Of a stretch of 21,947 nt of DNA, positions 1-8,232 are shown piece by piece. The position numbers were made by a program, and so were the translations under genes. Numbering within the stretch: position 1 is the first letter of the stretch; the number at the start of each line of letters is the position of its first letter. The notes beneath the pieces are model-generated. The model worked only from the letters and a program-made list of their open reading frames with translations, was not told where the DNA came from and did no database searches. The stretch covers positions 1 through 21,947 of the forward strand of contig JBDTMC010000077.1 of assembly GCA_039934475.1 (NCBI GenBank). The letters run 5' to 3'. The DNA is from JBDTMC01 sp039934475 (GTDB lineage: Bacteria; Acidobacteriota; Terriglobia; Bryobacterales; Bryobacteraceae).

Positions 1-1
1 C

Positions 2-604
2 TTCACGAGCACTTCAGTGACTTCAGGCCTGCCATTCCAGAACTCGCTGGGAGGAGTGCAGGTAACCGTCAACGGGACGGCGGCAGCCCTGTACCTGGTA
101 AGTCCGACTCAGATCAACGCCGTCATTCCGTACTCAGCGCCCTCGGATGGCTCTTTGATGGAAATTAAGGTCGCGAATATACCGAACAGCACGTTTGTCT
201 ATAGTGGCCCGACTGATCCGGGGGTTTTCACTTACCCGACTCCTGGCGGCATTGGTGTCGGCGCCATGATCCATAACGCCGACGGTAGTGTCGTGACGGA
301 GGCAAATCCAGTGATAGCGGGTGAAGCGATTCAGATCTATTGCAGCGGGCTTGGCCCGGTTAGCCCGGCCGTGACCACGGGCGCCGCCGCCCCCACCGGC
401 ACCCTCAGCTATACCGACAATTCGGTTGGCGTATATATAGACGGCGTCAGCGCAAATGTCCTCTTTTCCGGACTCGCACCGGGGTTCGCTGGGCTATATC
501 AGGTCAACGTCACGATTCCCAGCGGTCTGAGCAGTGGCGACCACACGCTGGAGATAACAACCAGCTATTCGGATAGTTATCAGGCGATCATCCCAATCAA
601 ATAG
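2..604 (+). CDS. C-terminal end of a secreted protein with a TIGR03437 (Solibacter C-terminal) domain, 5' partial
   Basis: The reading frame is open from the left edge of the window and stops at TAG 602-604, so only about 200 C-terminal residues are present. The pattern matches the TIGR03437 domain that is strongly expanded in Solibacter-type acidobacteria: a segment with LVSPTQINAVIPY, then GEAIQIYCSGLGPV, then a final APGFAGLYQVNVTIP followed by a short beta-rich tail. This domain usually sits at the C-terminus of large exported proteins carrying Ig-like, NHL or propeller repeats. Its molecular role is not known. The N-terminal domains that would define this protein lie outside the window. 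The family call is from recognised motif order; cell-surface or secreted location is inference from the family. Confidence 0.85.
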   Translation, partial: FTSTSVTSGLPFQNSLGGVQVTVNGTAAALYLVSPTQINAVIPYSAPSDGSLMEIKVANIPNSTFVYSGPTDPGVFTYPTPGGIGVGAMIHNADGSVVTEANPVIAGEAIQIYCSGLGPVSPAVTTGAAAPTGTLSYTDNSVGVYIDGVSANVLFSGLAPGFAGLYQVNVTIPSGLSSGDHTLEITTSYSDSYQAIIPIK

Positions 605-722
605 GGATGGGCCTCATGTTGTCACTGGCGGTGGACGGGAATGGAATTCGGGTGGCACGTTTTACGCCTCGCCAACTCGCCGCCGAGCAAACTCCCGTTC
701 CCGTCAGCGACAATAAAGGCAT

Positions 723-2771
723 ATGAGACGGTTAGCTCTCTTTCTCGCCCTGTCGCTTGCAATCGCCCTACCCTCCCTCGCCGATGAAGGAATGTGGCTT
801 TTCAATCAAGCCCCGCGCGAGGCCATCAAGAAAAAGTACGGCTTCGACCTCACCGACAAGTTCCTTGAACACATGCGGCGCGCCTCGGTCCGGTTCAACA
901 ACGGAGGCTCCGGCTCGTTCGTCTCCGCCGACGGCCTGCTCTTCACCAATCATCACGTTGGCGTGGATTGCATCGCCAAGGTCAGTTCCGCCGAACACGA
1001 CTACATGAGCAATGGTTTCTATGCCGCCCAGCCCGCCGATGAGAAAGCGTGCCCTGACCTGGAAGTCAACGTCCTGCTGAAGATCGAAGACGTCACCGCG
1101 AAGGTGAATGCGCACCTGCCCGCCGGTACCGCCGCTGCTAATGAAGCGCGCAAGGCCAGTAGCGCGAAGATCGAAGCCGCCTGCACCAAAGACACGGGCA
1201 ATCGCTGCGACGTGGTAACGCTTTTCTCCGGCGGCCAGTACAACCTCTATCAGTACAAGAAATACACCGACGTGCGCCTGGTCTTCGCGCCGGAGCTGGG
1301 CATCGCCGCTTTCGGAGGCGATCCCGATAACTTCACCTACCCCCGCTACTGTCTCGACTTCGCTCTCTTCCGGGCCTACGAAAACGGCGCGCCAGTGAAG
1401 CCGCTCGACTACTTCGCCTGGAGCAAGCAGGGCGCCCGCGAAGGCGAACTCGTATTTGTCCCCGGCAATCCCGGCAGCACGGGACGCCTCGCCACTGTGG
1501 CCCAACTCGAGTTCTACCGCGACGTCTCCTATCCCTTCGTCCACCAGAGGCTGGGCTCACTCATCGAAACTCTGCAAGCCTTCAGCGCTGAGAGCGCGGA
1601 AAACAAGCGCCTCGCCTACGACAACCTGTTCGGCATGCAGAACAGTTACAAGGCGTATACCGGCTTCCTGCGTGGCCTGCGCGACGCCAGTCTGATCAAC
1701 CGCAAGAAGGACGACGAGCAGACTCTCCGCGCCCAGGTAGATAAAGATCCGAAGACGCGCGCCGAATACAGCAAAGTGTGGACCGACGTCGCCGCGGCCT
1801 ATAAAGAGTACGCGACGTTTTACAAGCAATACTGGCTGCTGGAGCGTGGTGCGCCCCTCGGTTCGGACATGCTCCACATCGCCCGCGACATCGTCCGCCT
1901 CGCCGAGGAGCGAACTAAGCCCGATGGCCAGCGCATCCACGAATACACTGACTCTGCCCTGCCCTCTTTGGAACAGGAGATCTACTCCAGCGCGCCGCTC
2001 TATCCGGGCATGGACATTGCCGTTCTCACCAACACGTTTGAAGCGATGCGCAAGGAACTGGGCGCCAACGACTCCACGGTAAAAGCCATTCTCGCCGGGC
2101 GTACTGCTGCCGAAGCAGCCAAGCACTATGTCACCACCAGTAATCTCGCCGATGTCGATACGCGCAAAAAGCTGTCCACCGTGGAAGCCGTGAAGAAATC
2201 GAAGGACGGCATGATCCAACTGGCGCTGCTGTTGGATGGCCCGGCGCGCAAGGTGCGCAAGCAATACGAAGACAAAGTGGAATCCGTGGACAAAGACGCC
2301 TCCGCCAAGATCGCGCAGGCGCGCTTCGCCGTTCATGGATCGAGCGAGTATCCAGACGCCACATTCACCCTGCGCCTCGCCTACGGAGACGTCCGCGGCT
2401 ATGTGAACGATGGCGGCAGGCCCGTGCCGTGGACATCACGCTTCGCCGGTCTCTACCGCCGCGCCACAAACGACGAACCCTACATCCTGCCGGAGCGGTG
2501 GAAGAAGGCGAAGGGCGCCATCCGGCTGGACACTTCCTTTGATTTCGTCAGCACGGCCGACACGCATGGAGGCAACTCCGGCAGCCCCACCCTGAACACG
2601 AAAGGCGAGATCGTCGGCATTCTCTTCGACGGCAACATCGAAGGTCTTCCCAACCGGTTCATCTTCACTGATGAGGAGGCGCGCTCGGTTCACGTTGCCG
2701 GACAGGGTATCGTGGAAGCTCTGCGGTTCGTCTATAAAGCGGACCGGATTCTGAAGGAGCTGGGACAGTAA
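723..2771 (+). CDS. S46 family dipeptidyl-peptidase (DPP7-like), exported
   Basis: This 682-residue protein has a Sec signal peptide (hydrophobic residues 4-20, likely cut near ALPSLA-DEG) and the mature start DEGMWLFNQ typical of the S46 family. The chymotrypsin-like catalytic residues are visible: His in TNHHVG (about H78), Asp in FGGDPDNFTYPRY (D200 or D202) and Ser619 in GGNSGSP. An all-helical insertion characteristic of S46 spans roughly residues 260-530. The residue 18 positions after the catalytic Ser, which decides specificity in the family (Arg in DPP11, Gly in DPP7), is Gly637 in FDGN, so cleavage after hydrophobic rather than acidic P1 residues is expected. It probably releases dipeptides from peptides outside the inner membrane. 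The ATG is preceded by AAAGG three bases upstream. The next gene begins two bases after its stop. Confidence 0.93.
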   Translation: MRRLALFLALSLAIALPSLADEGMWLFNQAPREAIKKKYGFDLTDKFLEHMRRASVRFNNGGSGSFVSADGLLFTNHHVGVDCIAKVSSAEHDYMSNGFYAAQPADEKACPDLEVNVLLKIEDVTAKVNAHLPAGTAAANEARKASSAKIEAACTKDTGNRCDVVTLFSGGQYNLYQYKKYTDVRLVFAPELGIAAFGGDPDNFTYPRYCLDFALFRAYENGAPVKPLDYFAWSKQGAREGELVFVPGNPGSTGRLATVAQLEFYRDVSYPFVHQRLGSLIETLQAFSAESAENKRLAYDNLFGMQNSYKAYTGFLRGLRDASLINRKKDDEQTLRAQVDKDPKTRAEYSKVWTDVAAAYKEYATFYKQYWLLERGAPLGSDMLHIARDIVRLAEERTKPDGQRIHEYTDSALPSLEQEIYSSAPLYPGMDIAVLTNTFEAMRKELGANDSTVKAILAGRTAAEAAKHYVTTSNLADVDTRKKLSTVEAVKKSKDGMIQLALLLDGPARKVRKQYEDKVESVDKDASAKIAQARFAVHGSSEYPDATFTLRLAYGDVRGYVNDGGRPVPWTSRFAGLYRRATNDEPYILPERWKKAKGAIRLDTSFDFVSTADTHGGNSGSPTLNTKGEIVGILFDGNIEGLPNRFIFTDEEARSVHVAGQGIVEALRFVYKADRILKELGQ

Positions 2772-2773
2772 AC

Positions 2774-3418
2774 GTGGAACTCAATCTGGATGCGGCGGAA
2801 GTCCGGGTGCTCGGGTGTTTGTTGGAGAAGGAAGTAACAACGCCCGAGTATTACCCGATGACTGTGAACGCGCTGGTAAACGCGTGCAACCAAAAAACAA
2901 ACCGCGATCCGCTGGTCTCCTACGACGAGGAAGTGGTGGACGACGCGCTGCGCAACCTGCAACAGCGCACGTTGGCCTTTGAACGAACCGGCGCCGGAAA
3001 CCGGGTGCCGAAATACGGGCACCGTATCTTCGAAGTGCTGAACCTGGGGCGAAGGGAACTCGCGATTCTCTGCGTCCTCATGCTGCGCAGTCACCAGACC
3101 ATCGGCGAACTGCGCGACCGCTCAGAGCGCCTGCACAACTTCTCAGACCTCGACGAAGTCCACTCCGTGCTTTCCCACTTAATGGAGCGCAACCCGCCTT
3201 TAGCCGTTCAACTCCCTCGAGCCGCCGGAACCAAGGAACCCCGCTACGCCCATCTACTCTCCGGTCCGGTGGAAGCGTTGTCGGCCGCCGCGCCGGAACC
3301 GCCCTCACCGCGCCGCGACGATCGACTGAGTGCGCTCGAAGGCGAAGTAGCCCAACTGCGCGCGATTATCGAGGACGTGCAGCGCCAGTTCGCCGAGTTC
3401 CGCAAGCAATTCGAATAG
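2774..3418 (+). CDS. YceH/DUF480 family winged-helix protein
   Basis: The 214 residues match the length of E. coli YceH (DUF480). The N-terminus has the family signature: LDAAEVRVLGCLLEKE, then TPEYYPMTVNALV and ACNQKTNRDP. The fold in this family is two tandem winged helices, here about residues 1-85 and 90-170, followed by a proline-rich linker and a short C-terminal coiled coil (about 182-214, DRLSALEGEVAQLR onwards). The cellular function is not established; DNA or protein binding is inferred from the fold. The start is GTG, two bases downstream of the peptidase stop codon, so the two are probably translated from the same message, although a functional link between them is not obvious. 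Confidence 0.9.
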   Translation: MELNLDAAEVRVLGCLLEKEVTTPEYYPMTVNALVNACNQKTNRDPLVSYDEEVVDDALRNLQQRTLAFERTGAGNRVPKYGHRIFEVLNLGRRELAILCVLMLRSHQTIGELRDRSERLHNFSDLDEVHSVLSHLMERNPPLAVQLPRAAGTKEPRYAHLLSGPVEALSAAAPEPPSPRRDDRLSALEGEVAQLRAIIEDVQRQFAEFRKQFE

Positions 3419-3435
3419 TTCGGCCGGTATAAAAA

Positions 3436-3723
3436 TCAGGGACCTAGGGGCTTCCAACGGCCCTGACGTTTCAACGCTTCAACACGATTTTTTGTGGAAC
3501 GAGGACGCTGTCCGCGCTCCTCCAGATGCTGGTTTAAATGGCCGATGGAGGCGAAGAAGCCGGCGAACCGGGAGGGATCCCGAAACGGGACTCGCCGCCG
3601 TGCCCGGAAATCCCGTGAAGTAAACGTGCCGGCCGTGCCCACTACAGCCACGCCCATCGGCCGGTACTCATGCGTTCCCTGCGCCCACGCCAAGTCTCCG
3701 TCAATCCAAAGTGCGAATCCCAT
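3436..3723 (-). CDS. Small protein of unknown function (95 aa)
   Basis: I do not recognise the family. Support for a real gene: the ATG (3723-3721 on the minus strand) has a strong Shine-Dalgarno sequence, GAGGAAAG, three bases upstream; it fills exactly the gap between two convincing genes; and the protein has an even globular composition, beginning MGFALWIDGDLAWAQGTHEY with a later motif RFAGFFASIGHLNQHL and a basic tail. A longer reading frame in the same phase runs upstream to 4284, but that part is the antisense shadow of the TIM-barrel gene. It is convergent with the YceH gene (17 bp gap) and divergent from the isomerase-like gene (39 bp gap). No signal peptide or membrane segment is visible. 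Confidence 0.7.
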   Translation of the reverse strand: MGFALWIDGDLAWAQGTHEYRPMGVAVVGTAGTFTSRDFRARRRVPFRDPSRFAGFFASIGHLNQHLEERGQRPRSTKNRVEALKRQGRWKPLGP

Positions 3724-3762
3724 TAACTTTCCTCGTCCAAACCCGTTGATACTATATATGCC

Positions 3763-4599
3763 ATGACACGCCGATCCTTTGTTCCGGGGGTAGCCGCCCT
3801 CGCCCTCACCGCCTCCGCGTCGCCGCAGGCGAAACCCGAGCCCGGACGTCTGAAGCAGTCCGTCACCGGAGGCGTCTTTGGACGCGGTATGGCGTTCGAG
3901 GAACGATGCAAAACCGCCGCCGACCTCGGCTTCCAGGGCTTCGATCTCATCCGCCCCGCCGAATGGCCTACTCTCAAGAAGTATGGTCTGAAGCCCACCA
4001 TGGTCCCGAACGCCTCCACCATCCGCGACGGCATCAATCAGAAGAACCTTCACGACAAACTCGAAGCCGACATGCGCGAGACCCTGACGCTGGCCGCCGA
4101 TGCCGGCGCGCCTAACGTCATCACGCTCTCCGGCGAGCGCCACGGCATGGACGATTGGACCGGGCTCGACAACTGCGTCGCGTTCCTGAATAAGGTGAAG
4201 GGCATGGCGGAAGATAAGAACGTCACCATCTGCCTTGAACTGTTGAATAGCAAGGTGGATCACAAGGACTACATGTGCGACCACACAGCGTGGGGCGTAG
4301 AAGTCTGTAAGCGCGTCGGCTCACCGCGCGTGAAGCTGCTCTACGACATTTATCACATGCAAATCATGGAGGGCGACATCTTACGCACCATTCGTGACAA
4401 CTTCCAATACCTCGGCCACTACCACACCGCCGGGAACCCCGGCCGCCATGAATTCGACGAGACCCAGGAGCTCAACTATCGCCCCGTCGCGCTGCTGCTG
4501 GCGGAGTTGAACTATCAAGGCTACGTCGCCCACGAGTACGGCCCGAAGAAGGATCCGGTGGAATCTTTGCGCGCCTCATTCAAGACCTTCGTCGTCTAA
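3763..4599 (+). CDS. Hydroxypyruvate isomerase-like TIM barrel protein with Tat-type leader
   Basis: This 278-residue protein belongs to the AP-endonuclease-2/xylose-isomerase-like TIM barrel group and is closest in motif pattern to hydroxypyruvate isomerase (Hyi). Probable metal and substrate residues are Glu159 (ICLEL), Asp195 (LLYDIYHMQ), His221 (HYHTAG), Arg228 (NPGRHE) and Glu258 (AHEYG). Hyi interconverts hydroxypyruvate and tartronate semialdehyde in glyoxylate metabolism; the actual substrate here is not proven. The N-terminus MTRRSFVPGVAALALTASA looks like a twin-arginine leader, suggesting export of the folded enzyme, as is common for sugar-isomerase-like proteins in acidobacteria and planctomycetes. 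No clear Shine-Dalgarno precedes the ATG. The transporter gene follows after 7 bp, so they are likely cotranscribed. Confidence 0.85.
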   Translation: MTRRSFVPGVAALALTASASPQAKPEPGRLKQSVTGGVFGRGMAFEERCKTAADLGFQGFDLIRPAEWPTLKKYGLKPTMVPNASTIRDGINQKNLHDKLEADMRETLTLAADAGAPNVITLSGERHGMDDWTGLDNCVAFLNKVKGMAEDKNVTICLELLNSKVDHKDYMCDHTAWGVEVCKRVGSPRVKLLYDIYHMQIMEGDILRTIRDNFQYLGHYHTAGNPGRHEFDETQELNYRPVALLLAELNYQGYVAHEYGPKKDPVESLRASFKTFVV

Positions 4600-4606
4600 C
4601 ACTTGC

Positions 4607-6520
4607 ATGAGGAACTGGCTGCGACATTGGGTGGAGGCTGGCGGACAGTTGGGAGCCGAGGCGCCACACGCGCCCGGCCCACAGGCCGATCACCAGCATC
4701 CCTGGTATCTGGTTCTGTGGCTGACGGGCGTGGACTACTTCTCCACGCTCGGCTACCAGCCCGGCATCGCTCTACTGGCGGCTGGCGCGCTTTCGCCCAT
4801 CGCCACGGCCGTCCTGGTCGCGGTGACCCTGCTCTGCGCCTTGCCCGTCTACGCCCAGGTGGCCAGCCGCTCCTACGCCGGGCAAGGGTCCATTGCCATG
4901 CTCGAAAACATGCTGCCCGGCTGGAGCGGTACGCTGTTCGTCCTGGTGCTGCTTGGCTTCGCTGCTACCGATTTCGTCATCACCATGACGCTCTCTGCCG
5001 CGGACGCTGCGCAGCACGCCATTGAGAATCCGTTTTTGCATCCCCTCATCGGCGACGCACGGATGGCGGTGACGTTGCTCTTGCTAGTGCTGCTGGCGGC
5101 CGTCTTCCTGCGCGGCTTCTCAGAAGCCATAGGCCTTGCCACTGCGTTCACGATTCCCTATCTGGTGCTGAATGTCATCGTGCTGGTCCGCGGTTTGGTG
5201 GAGATTGCCTTGCATCCGAGCGTGTTGCCGCAGTGGCGGCAAGCCCTCGCCCAGCGCGGGGATTGGACTAGCATTGGCCTTGCCGCGGTGCTCGTCTTTC
5301 CGCGTCTTGCCCTTGGCCTCAGCGGCTTTGAAACCGGCGTCGCCGTGATGCCTCTCATTCGAGGCAGCGGCGACGATGAGAAAACGGCAAAGCCTCTCGG
5401 CCGTATTCGGAACACTCGCAAACTGCTATCGGCGGCGGCCCTTATCATGAGCGTTCTGCTGTTGGCCTCCAGCTTCGTCACCGCCGTTCTCATCCCACCC
5501 TCGGCGTATCGCGAAGGCGGCAAGGCGAGCGGGCGCGCCATTGCCTATCTCGCCCATGAGCTGCTGGGCAATGCCTTCGGCAGCGTCTACGATCTTTCCA
5601 CCATCGTCATTCTCTGGTTCGCCGGCGCCTCCGCCATGGCCGGATTGTTGCACCTGATTCCGCGCTATCTGCCGCGTCTCGGCATGGCTCCGAGGTGGGT
5701 GGCTTTCTCGCGGCCCTTGGTGCTGGTGCTGCTGGGAGCCGATATCATCGTCACCCTCATCTTTCGCGCCAACGTGGAAGCGCAAGGAGGAGCCTACGCC
5801 ACCGGGGTGTTGGTTCTGATGCTCTCCGCCGCCGTCGCCTCGACGCTCGCCTTGTGGAAGGAGGGCCAGAAAGGCCTCGCCGCGTTAACGGCCCTAGTCT
5901 CGATAGTCTTCGTCTACACCCTCGTCGATAACGTCATCGAACGGCCCGACGGCATCATCATCGCCTCCGTCTTCATCGCAGTCATCCTCTTGACAGGCGG
6001 GTTTAGCCGCTATCTGCGCGCGCGTGAATTGCGCGTCGACGCCGTCAAGTTCGCCAGCCGGGAAGCAGAGGCACTGTGGGGCCAGCTACGCGGCAAGGAT
6101 GTGAATATGGTGCCCATCCGCACCAGCTCTGAGGCGGCTTGCGGCAGGAAGGAAGCGGAGATCCGCGCCACTTATCGCACGGAGGGGCCGTTCGCGTTTG
6201 TAAATATCACTCAGCTCGATAATCGCAGCGAGTTCGCCTCTCCGCTTTGCATTGATGTGCGGAGGTACGACGGCAACTATTTGGTCAACGTGACCCAGGC
6301 GATCGCCATAGCGAATACGATCGCCTACCTTAGTGAGGACATACATCCCAAAGCGATATTCCTCGGCCTGACAAGAAAGAATCGCGCCAGTCAAGCTCTC
6401 CGCTACCTCTTATTTGGCGAGGGCGAAACGGGTCTGTTGGTTTATTCCATTCTTGTTGAATATTGGGAATCAACGCCCGAGGATGACGTGCGGCCTATCA
6501 TTCACATCCTCAGCGATTGA
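4607..6520 (+). CDS. APC superfamily amino acid/cation permease with cytosolic C-terminal domain
   Basis: The 637-residue protein has about 12 hydrophobic membrane segments (residues about 30-464) and a soluble C-terminal region of about 170 residues. APC-type features are the first helix break in GVDYFSTLGYQPG, the pattern GLSGFETGVAVMPLI, and multiple glycine-rich helices. The overall plan, an APC core plus a large cytosolic domain, resembles KimA-type potassium transporters, but the soluble domain here (VNITQLDNRSEF, then NVTQAIAIANTIAYL) is not one I can name, so the substrate is open: amino acid or cation. ATG 4607 is preferred to an out-of-frame TTG at 4603. It follows the isomerase-like gene by 7 bp and ends 1 bp before a convergent gene. 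Confidence 0.8.
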   Translation: MRNWLRHWVEAGGQLGAEAPHAPGPQADHQHPWYLVLWLTGVDYFSTLGYQPGIALLAAGALSPIATAVLVAVTLLCALPVYAQVASRSYAGQGSIAMLENMLPGWSGTLFVLVLLGFAATDFVITMTLSAADAAQHAIENPFLHPLIGDARMAVTLLLLVLLAAVFLRGFSEAIGLATAFTIPYLVLNVIVLVRGLVEIALHPSVLPQWRQALAQRGDWTSIGLAAVLVFPRLALGLSGFETGVAVMPLIRGSGDDEKTAKPLGRIRNTRKLLSAAALIMSVLLLASSFVTAVLIPPSAYREGGKASGRAIAYLAHELLGNAFGSVYDLSTIVILWFAGASAMAGLLHLIPRYLPRLGMAPRWVAFSRPLVLVLLGADIIVTLIFRANVEAQGGAYATGVLVLMLSAAVASTLALWKEGQKGLAALTALVSIVFVYTLVDNVIERPDGIIIASVFIAVILLTGGFSRYLRARELRVDAVKFASREAEALWGQLRGKDVNMVPIRTSSEAACGRKEAEIRATYRTEGPFAFVNITQLDNRSEFASPLCIDVRRYDGNYLVNVTQAIAIANTIAYLSEDIHPKAIFLGLTRKNRASQALRYLLFGEGETGLLVYSILVEYWESTPEDDVRPIIHILSD

Positions 6521-6521
6521 G

Positions 6522-6947
6522 CTACAAATCCAGCGTCTCAGCAATGGCGACAACATCGGAGGCGGCAACGTCCACCGGTGCGTCCATCGCATCGGGTACA
6601 GGCCGCGTGTCAAAGGCCTGAAACAGGGCCATCTTCGCCACTCCATAACGCTCCGCGGCGCTCAACTCGCGCCCGTGATCCTGTTCCCACGGACGCAGCG
6701 CGTTCTCTGAAAGGAAGACCGAGACTGGCATCCCGGCGCGGCGGTGCGCCGACACTTCGAATACGTATTCGGTGCCGCGCTTTCCATCTCTAAGGCCGAG
6801 ATAGAAATACTGGTAGACGTACCCGCTCTCAGCGGCATACGCCTTTTGACGCCGGATGGCTGGCGCCCCGCGCAACGCCGCCGGATCTTTCTTGAGCCCG
6901 AGCCGCTGGAGAAAATCGAACATATTCCGACGTACTGAGGCTATCAT
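6522..6947 (-). CDS. Conserved-looking hypothetical protein (141 aa)
   Basis: I do not recognise the family. The protein has a basic N-terminal region with MFDFLQRLGLKKDP, followed by a probably alpha/beta section with GYVYQYFYLGLRDGKRG and TEYVFEVSAHRR, then ELSAAERYGVAKMALFQAFD and an acidic, alanine/valine-rich tail. No signal peptide or membrane helix is seen, so it is likely cytosolic. High GC third positions and a snug fit between neighbours support a real gene. The start is uncertain: ATG 6947 leaves 11 bp to the divergent DUF309 gene, while ATG 6923 (MFDFLQ) would leave 35 bp and give 133 residues; neither has a strong ribosome binding site. The stop lies one base from the stop of the convergent permease gene. 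Confidence 0.65.
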   Translation of the reverse strand: MIASVRRNMFDFLQRLGLKKDPAALRGAPAIRRQKAYAAESGYVYQYFYLGLRDGKRGTEYVFEVSAHRRAGMPVSVFLSENALRPWEQDHGRELSAAERYGVAKMALFQAFDTRPVPDAMDAPVDVAASDVVAIAETLDL

Positions 6948-6958
6948 GTGGCATTGGC

Positions 6959-7330
6959 ATGTTCCAGGACCCTGGCTATCTGCACGGCATCCATCTCTTC
7001 AACCAGCGCGCCTACTTCGAATGTCACGAAGTACTGGAAGAAGTTTGGACCCCGCTACGAGGCCCGCACCGTCTCTTTCTGCAAAGCCTCATTCATTGCG
7101 CCGTCGCCCTATACCACTACGAACGCGCCAATCCCGATGGAGCGCGGCGGCAACTCCGCAAGGCCCTCAAGAAACTCGCGGGCTACCTGCCCGAATACGC
7201 CGGTGTCGACACACTCTCGCTCTATAACGACGCCCTGCGGTGGCGCGATGCCATCATTTCCGGCAGCCCTCTGCCGGACCTTCGCCTGATGAAGCTCACA
7301 CCGGCGCTACAATCGCAGATGCAGGCATGA
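6959..7330 (+). CDS. DUF309 domain protein
   Basis: The 123 residues match the compact all-helical DUF309 family. The signature runs HLFNQRAYFECHEVLEEVW at residues 12-30, followed by LFLQSLIHCAVALYHY, then NPDGARRQLRKALKKLAGY. The conserved His/Glu pair in ECHEVLE suggests a metal or ligand site, but no activity has been assigned to the family. No good Shine-Dalgarno sits directly before ATG 6959; a GAGG lies 18 bp upstream. The stop codon overlaps the next start in the sequence ATGA (7327-7330), so the next gene is likely translationally coupled. This is the first gene of a three-gene string with a propeller protein and a HyuB subunit. Confidence 0.9.
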   Translation: MFQDPGYLHGIHLFNQRAYFECHEVLEEVWTPLRGPHRLFLQSLIHCAVALYHYERANPDGARRQLRKALKKLAGYLPEYAGVDTLSLYNDALRWRDAIISGSPLPDLRLMKLTPALQSQMQA

Positions 7331-8232
7331 AACTGGTTCTGGCATTGACGGTGGCTGCATGGGCGTGGGCCCAGGAGGCCCCTCCGCCGAAACTCGTTCT
7401 CACCAACACCGGCAAACCCCTGGCGGTGGCCATCGAATGCGGCGCCAGAGAGATTGAGGCCCTTTCCCTCACCTGCACCATCGACGAGCCTTGTGCTGTC
7501 TATCTTGAACTCGCCGCCGCCGATGCCGCCGGCGACCGTCTCTTCGTCTCCGGCAACCTGCACACCGACAAGACCACGCTCTACAGCATCCTGCTAGCCA
7601 GCGAAGACGGTGGGAAGACATGGAGCGAAGCGGTGGAACGCATCGCTGGAGCGAGCCTCGATCAGCTGCAGTTCATCGACCTCGAAGTGGGCTGGGTGGC
7701 GGGCCAAATGGCTGGCGCCTTGCCGCGCGATCCCTTCTTCCTGCTCACCACCAACAGCGGCAAAGCCTGGTCTCGCCGCCCGGTCTTCGCGGAGACACGC
7801 GTAGGCACCATCGACCAGTTCTGGTTTGAGACCCGCACCAGCGGCAGTATGACCGTAGACCGCACGCAAACCGGTGACAGCGGCGGCCGCCACGAACTTT
7901 ACGAAAGCATGACCGGTGGCGAGAGTTGGTCTCTCAGCCAGGTGAGCACGAAGCCGGTGCCATTAAAGAAAGCCCGGCCGGCTGGTCCGGGCACGTGGCG
8001 GATCCGCGCCGACGGCCGCACTAAGTCCTTCCGCGTGGAGCGCCGCGGCAGCACGGAATGGGCCACCGTGGCGTCGTTCCTCATCGCCGCCGGCCAGTGC
8101 AAGCCGGCCGAGCAACAACTGAAGGAACCCGAACCGGTGCCCACCGCCGCGGCTGATCCGGAAGCGAGCGGCGTCTTCCAAATCCCTGGCGCGCCGGACG
8201 CGCCGAAGAAGAAGCCGCGTAAGCCCAAATGA
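7327..8232 (+). CDS. Exported BNR/Ycf48-like beta-propeller protein
   Basis: Starting at ATG 7327 the protein has 301 residues. A longer frame from 7240 exists, but it lies inside the DUF309 gene, whereas the 7327 start gives a signal peptide (MKLVLALTVAAWAWAQ, probable cut after AWAQ) and a coupled ATGA overlap. Three Asp-box-like repeats are visible: LLASEDGGKTWSEA, LLTTNSGKAWSRR and LYESMTGGESWSLS, together with FIDLEVGWVAGQ, a phrase typical of Ycf48/HCF136-type propellers. The C-terminus is low-complexity, rich in Pro, Ala and Lys (PKKKPRKPK), and may be unstructured. The role is unknown; binding or assembly outside the cytoplasm is inferred. It overlaps both neighbours by four bases. 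Confidence 0.8.
   Translation: MKLVLALTVAAWAWAQEAPPPKLVLTNTGKPLAVAIECGAREIEALSLTCTIDEPCAVYLELAAADAAGDRLFVSGNLHTDKTTLYSILLASEDGGKTWSEAVERIAGASLDQLQFIDLEVGWVAGQMAGALPRDPFFLLTTNSGKAWSRRPVFAETRVGTIDQFWFETRTSGSMTVDRTQTGDSGGRHELYESMTGGESWSLSQVSTKPVPLKKARPAGPGTWRIRADGRTKSFRVERRGSTEWATVASFLIAAGQCKPAEQQLKEPEPVPTAAADPEASGVFQIPGAPDAPKKKPRKPK

Noticed and set aside
634..705. GACGGGAA (634-641) and TTCCCGTC (698-705) inverted repeat before the peptidase gene
   Set aside because: The 56-base spacing is too long for a simple terminator, and there is no T-run; it could be chance in GC-rich DNA.
768..2336. Long minus-strand frames (768-1544 and 1557-2336) opposite the S46 peptidase
   Set aside because: They are antisense shadows of a well-supported peptidase gene in GC-rich DNA; their translations show no domain or signal.
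3746..3759. TTGATA and TATATA close to the isomerase-like start
   Set aside because: The two boxes are only a few bases apart, and the second nearly touches the ATG, so they cannot form a normal -35/-10 promoter.
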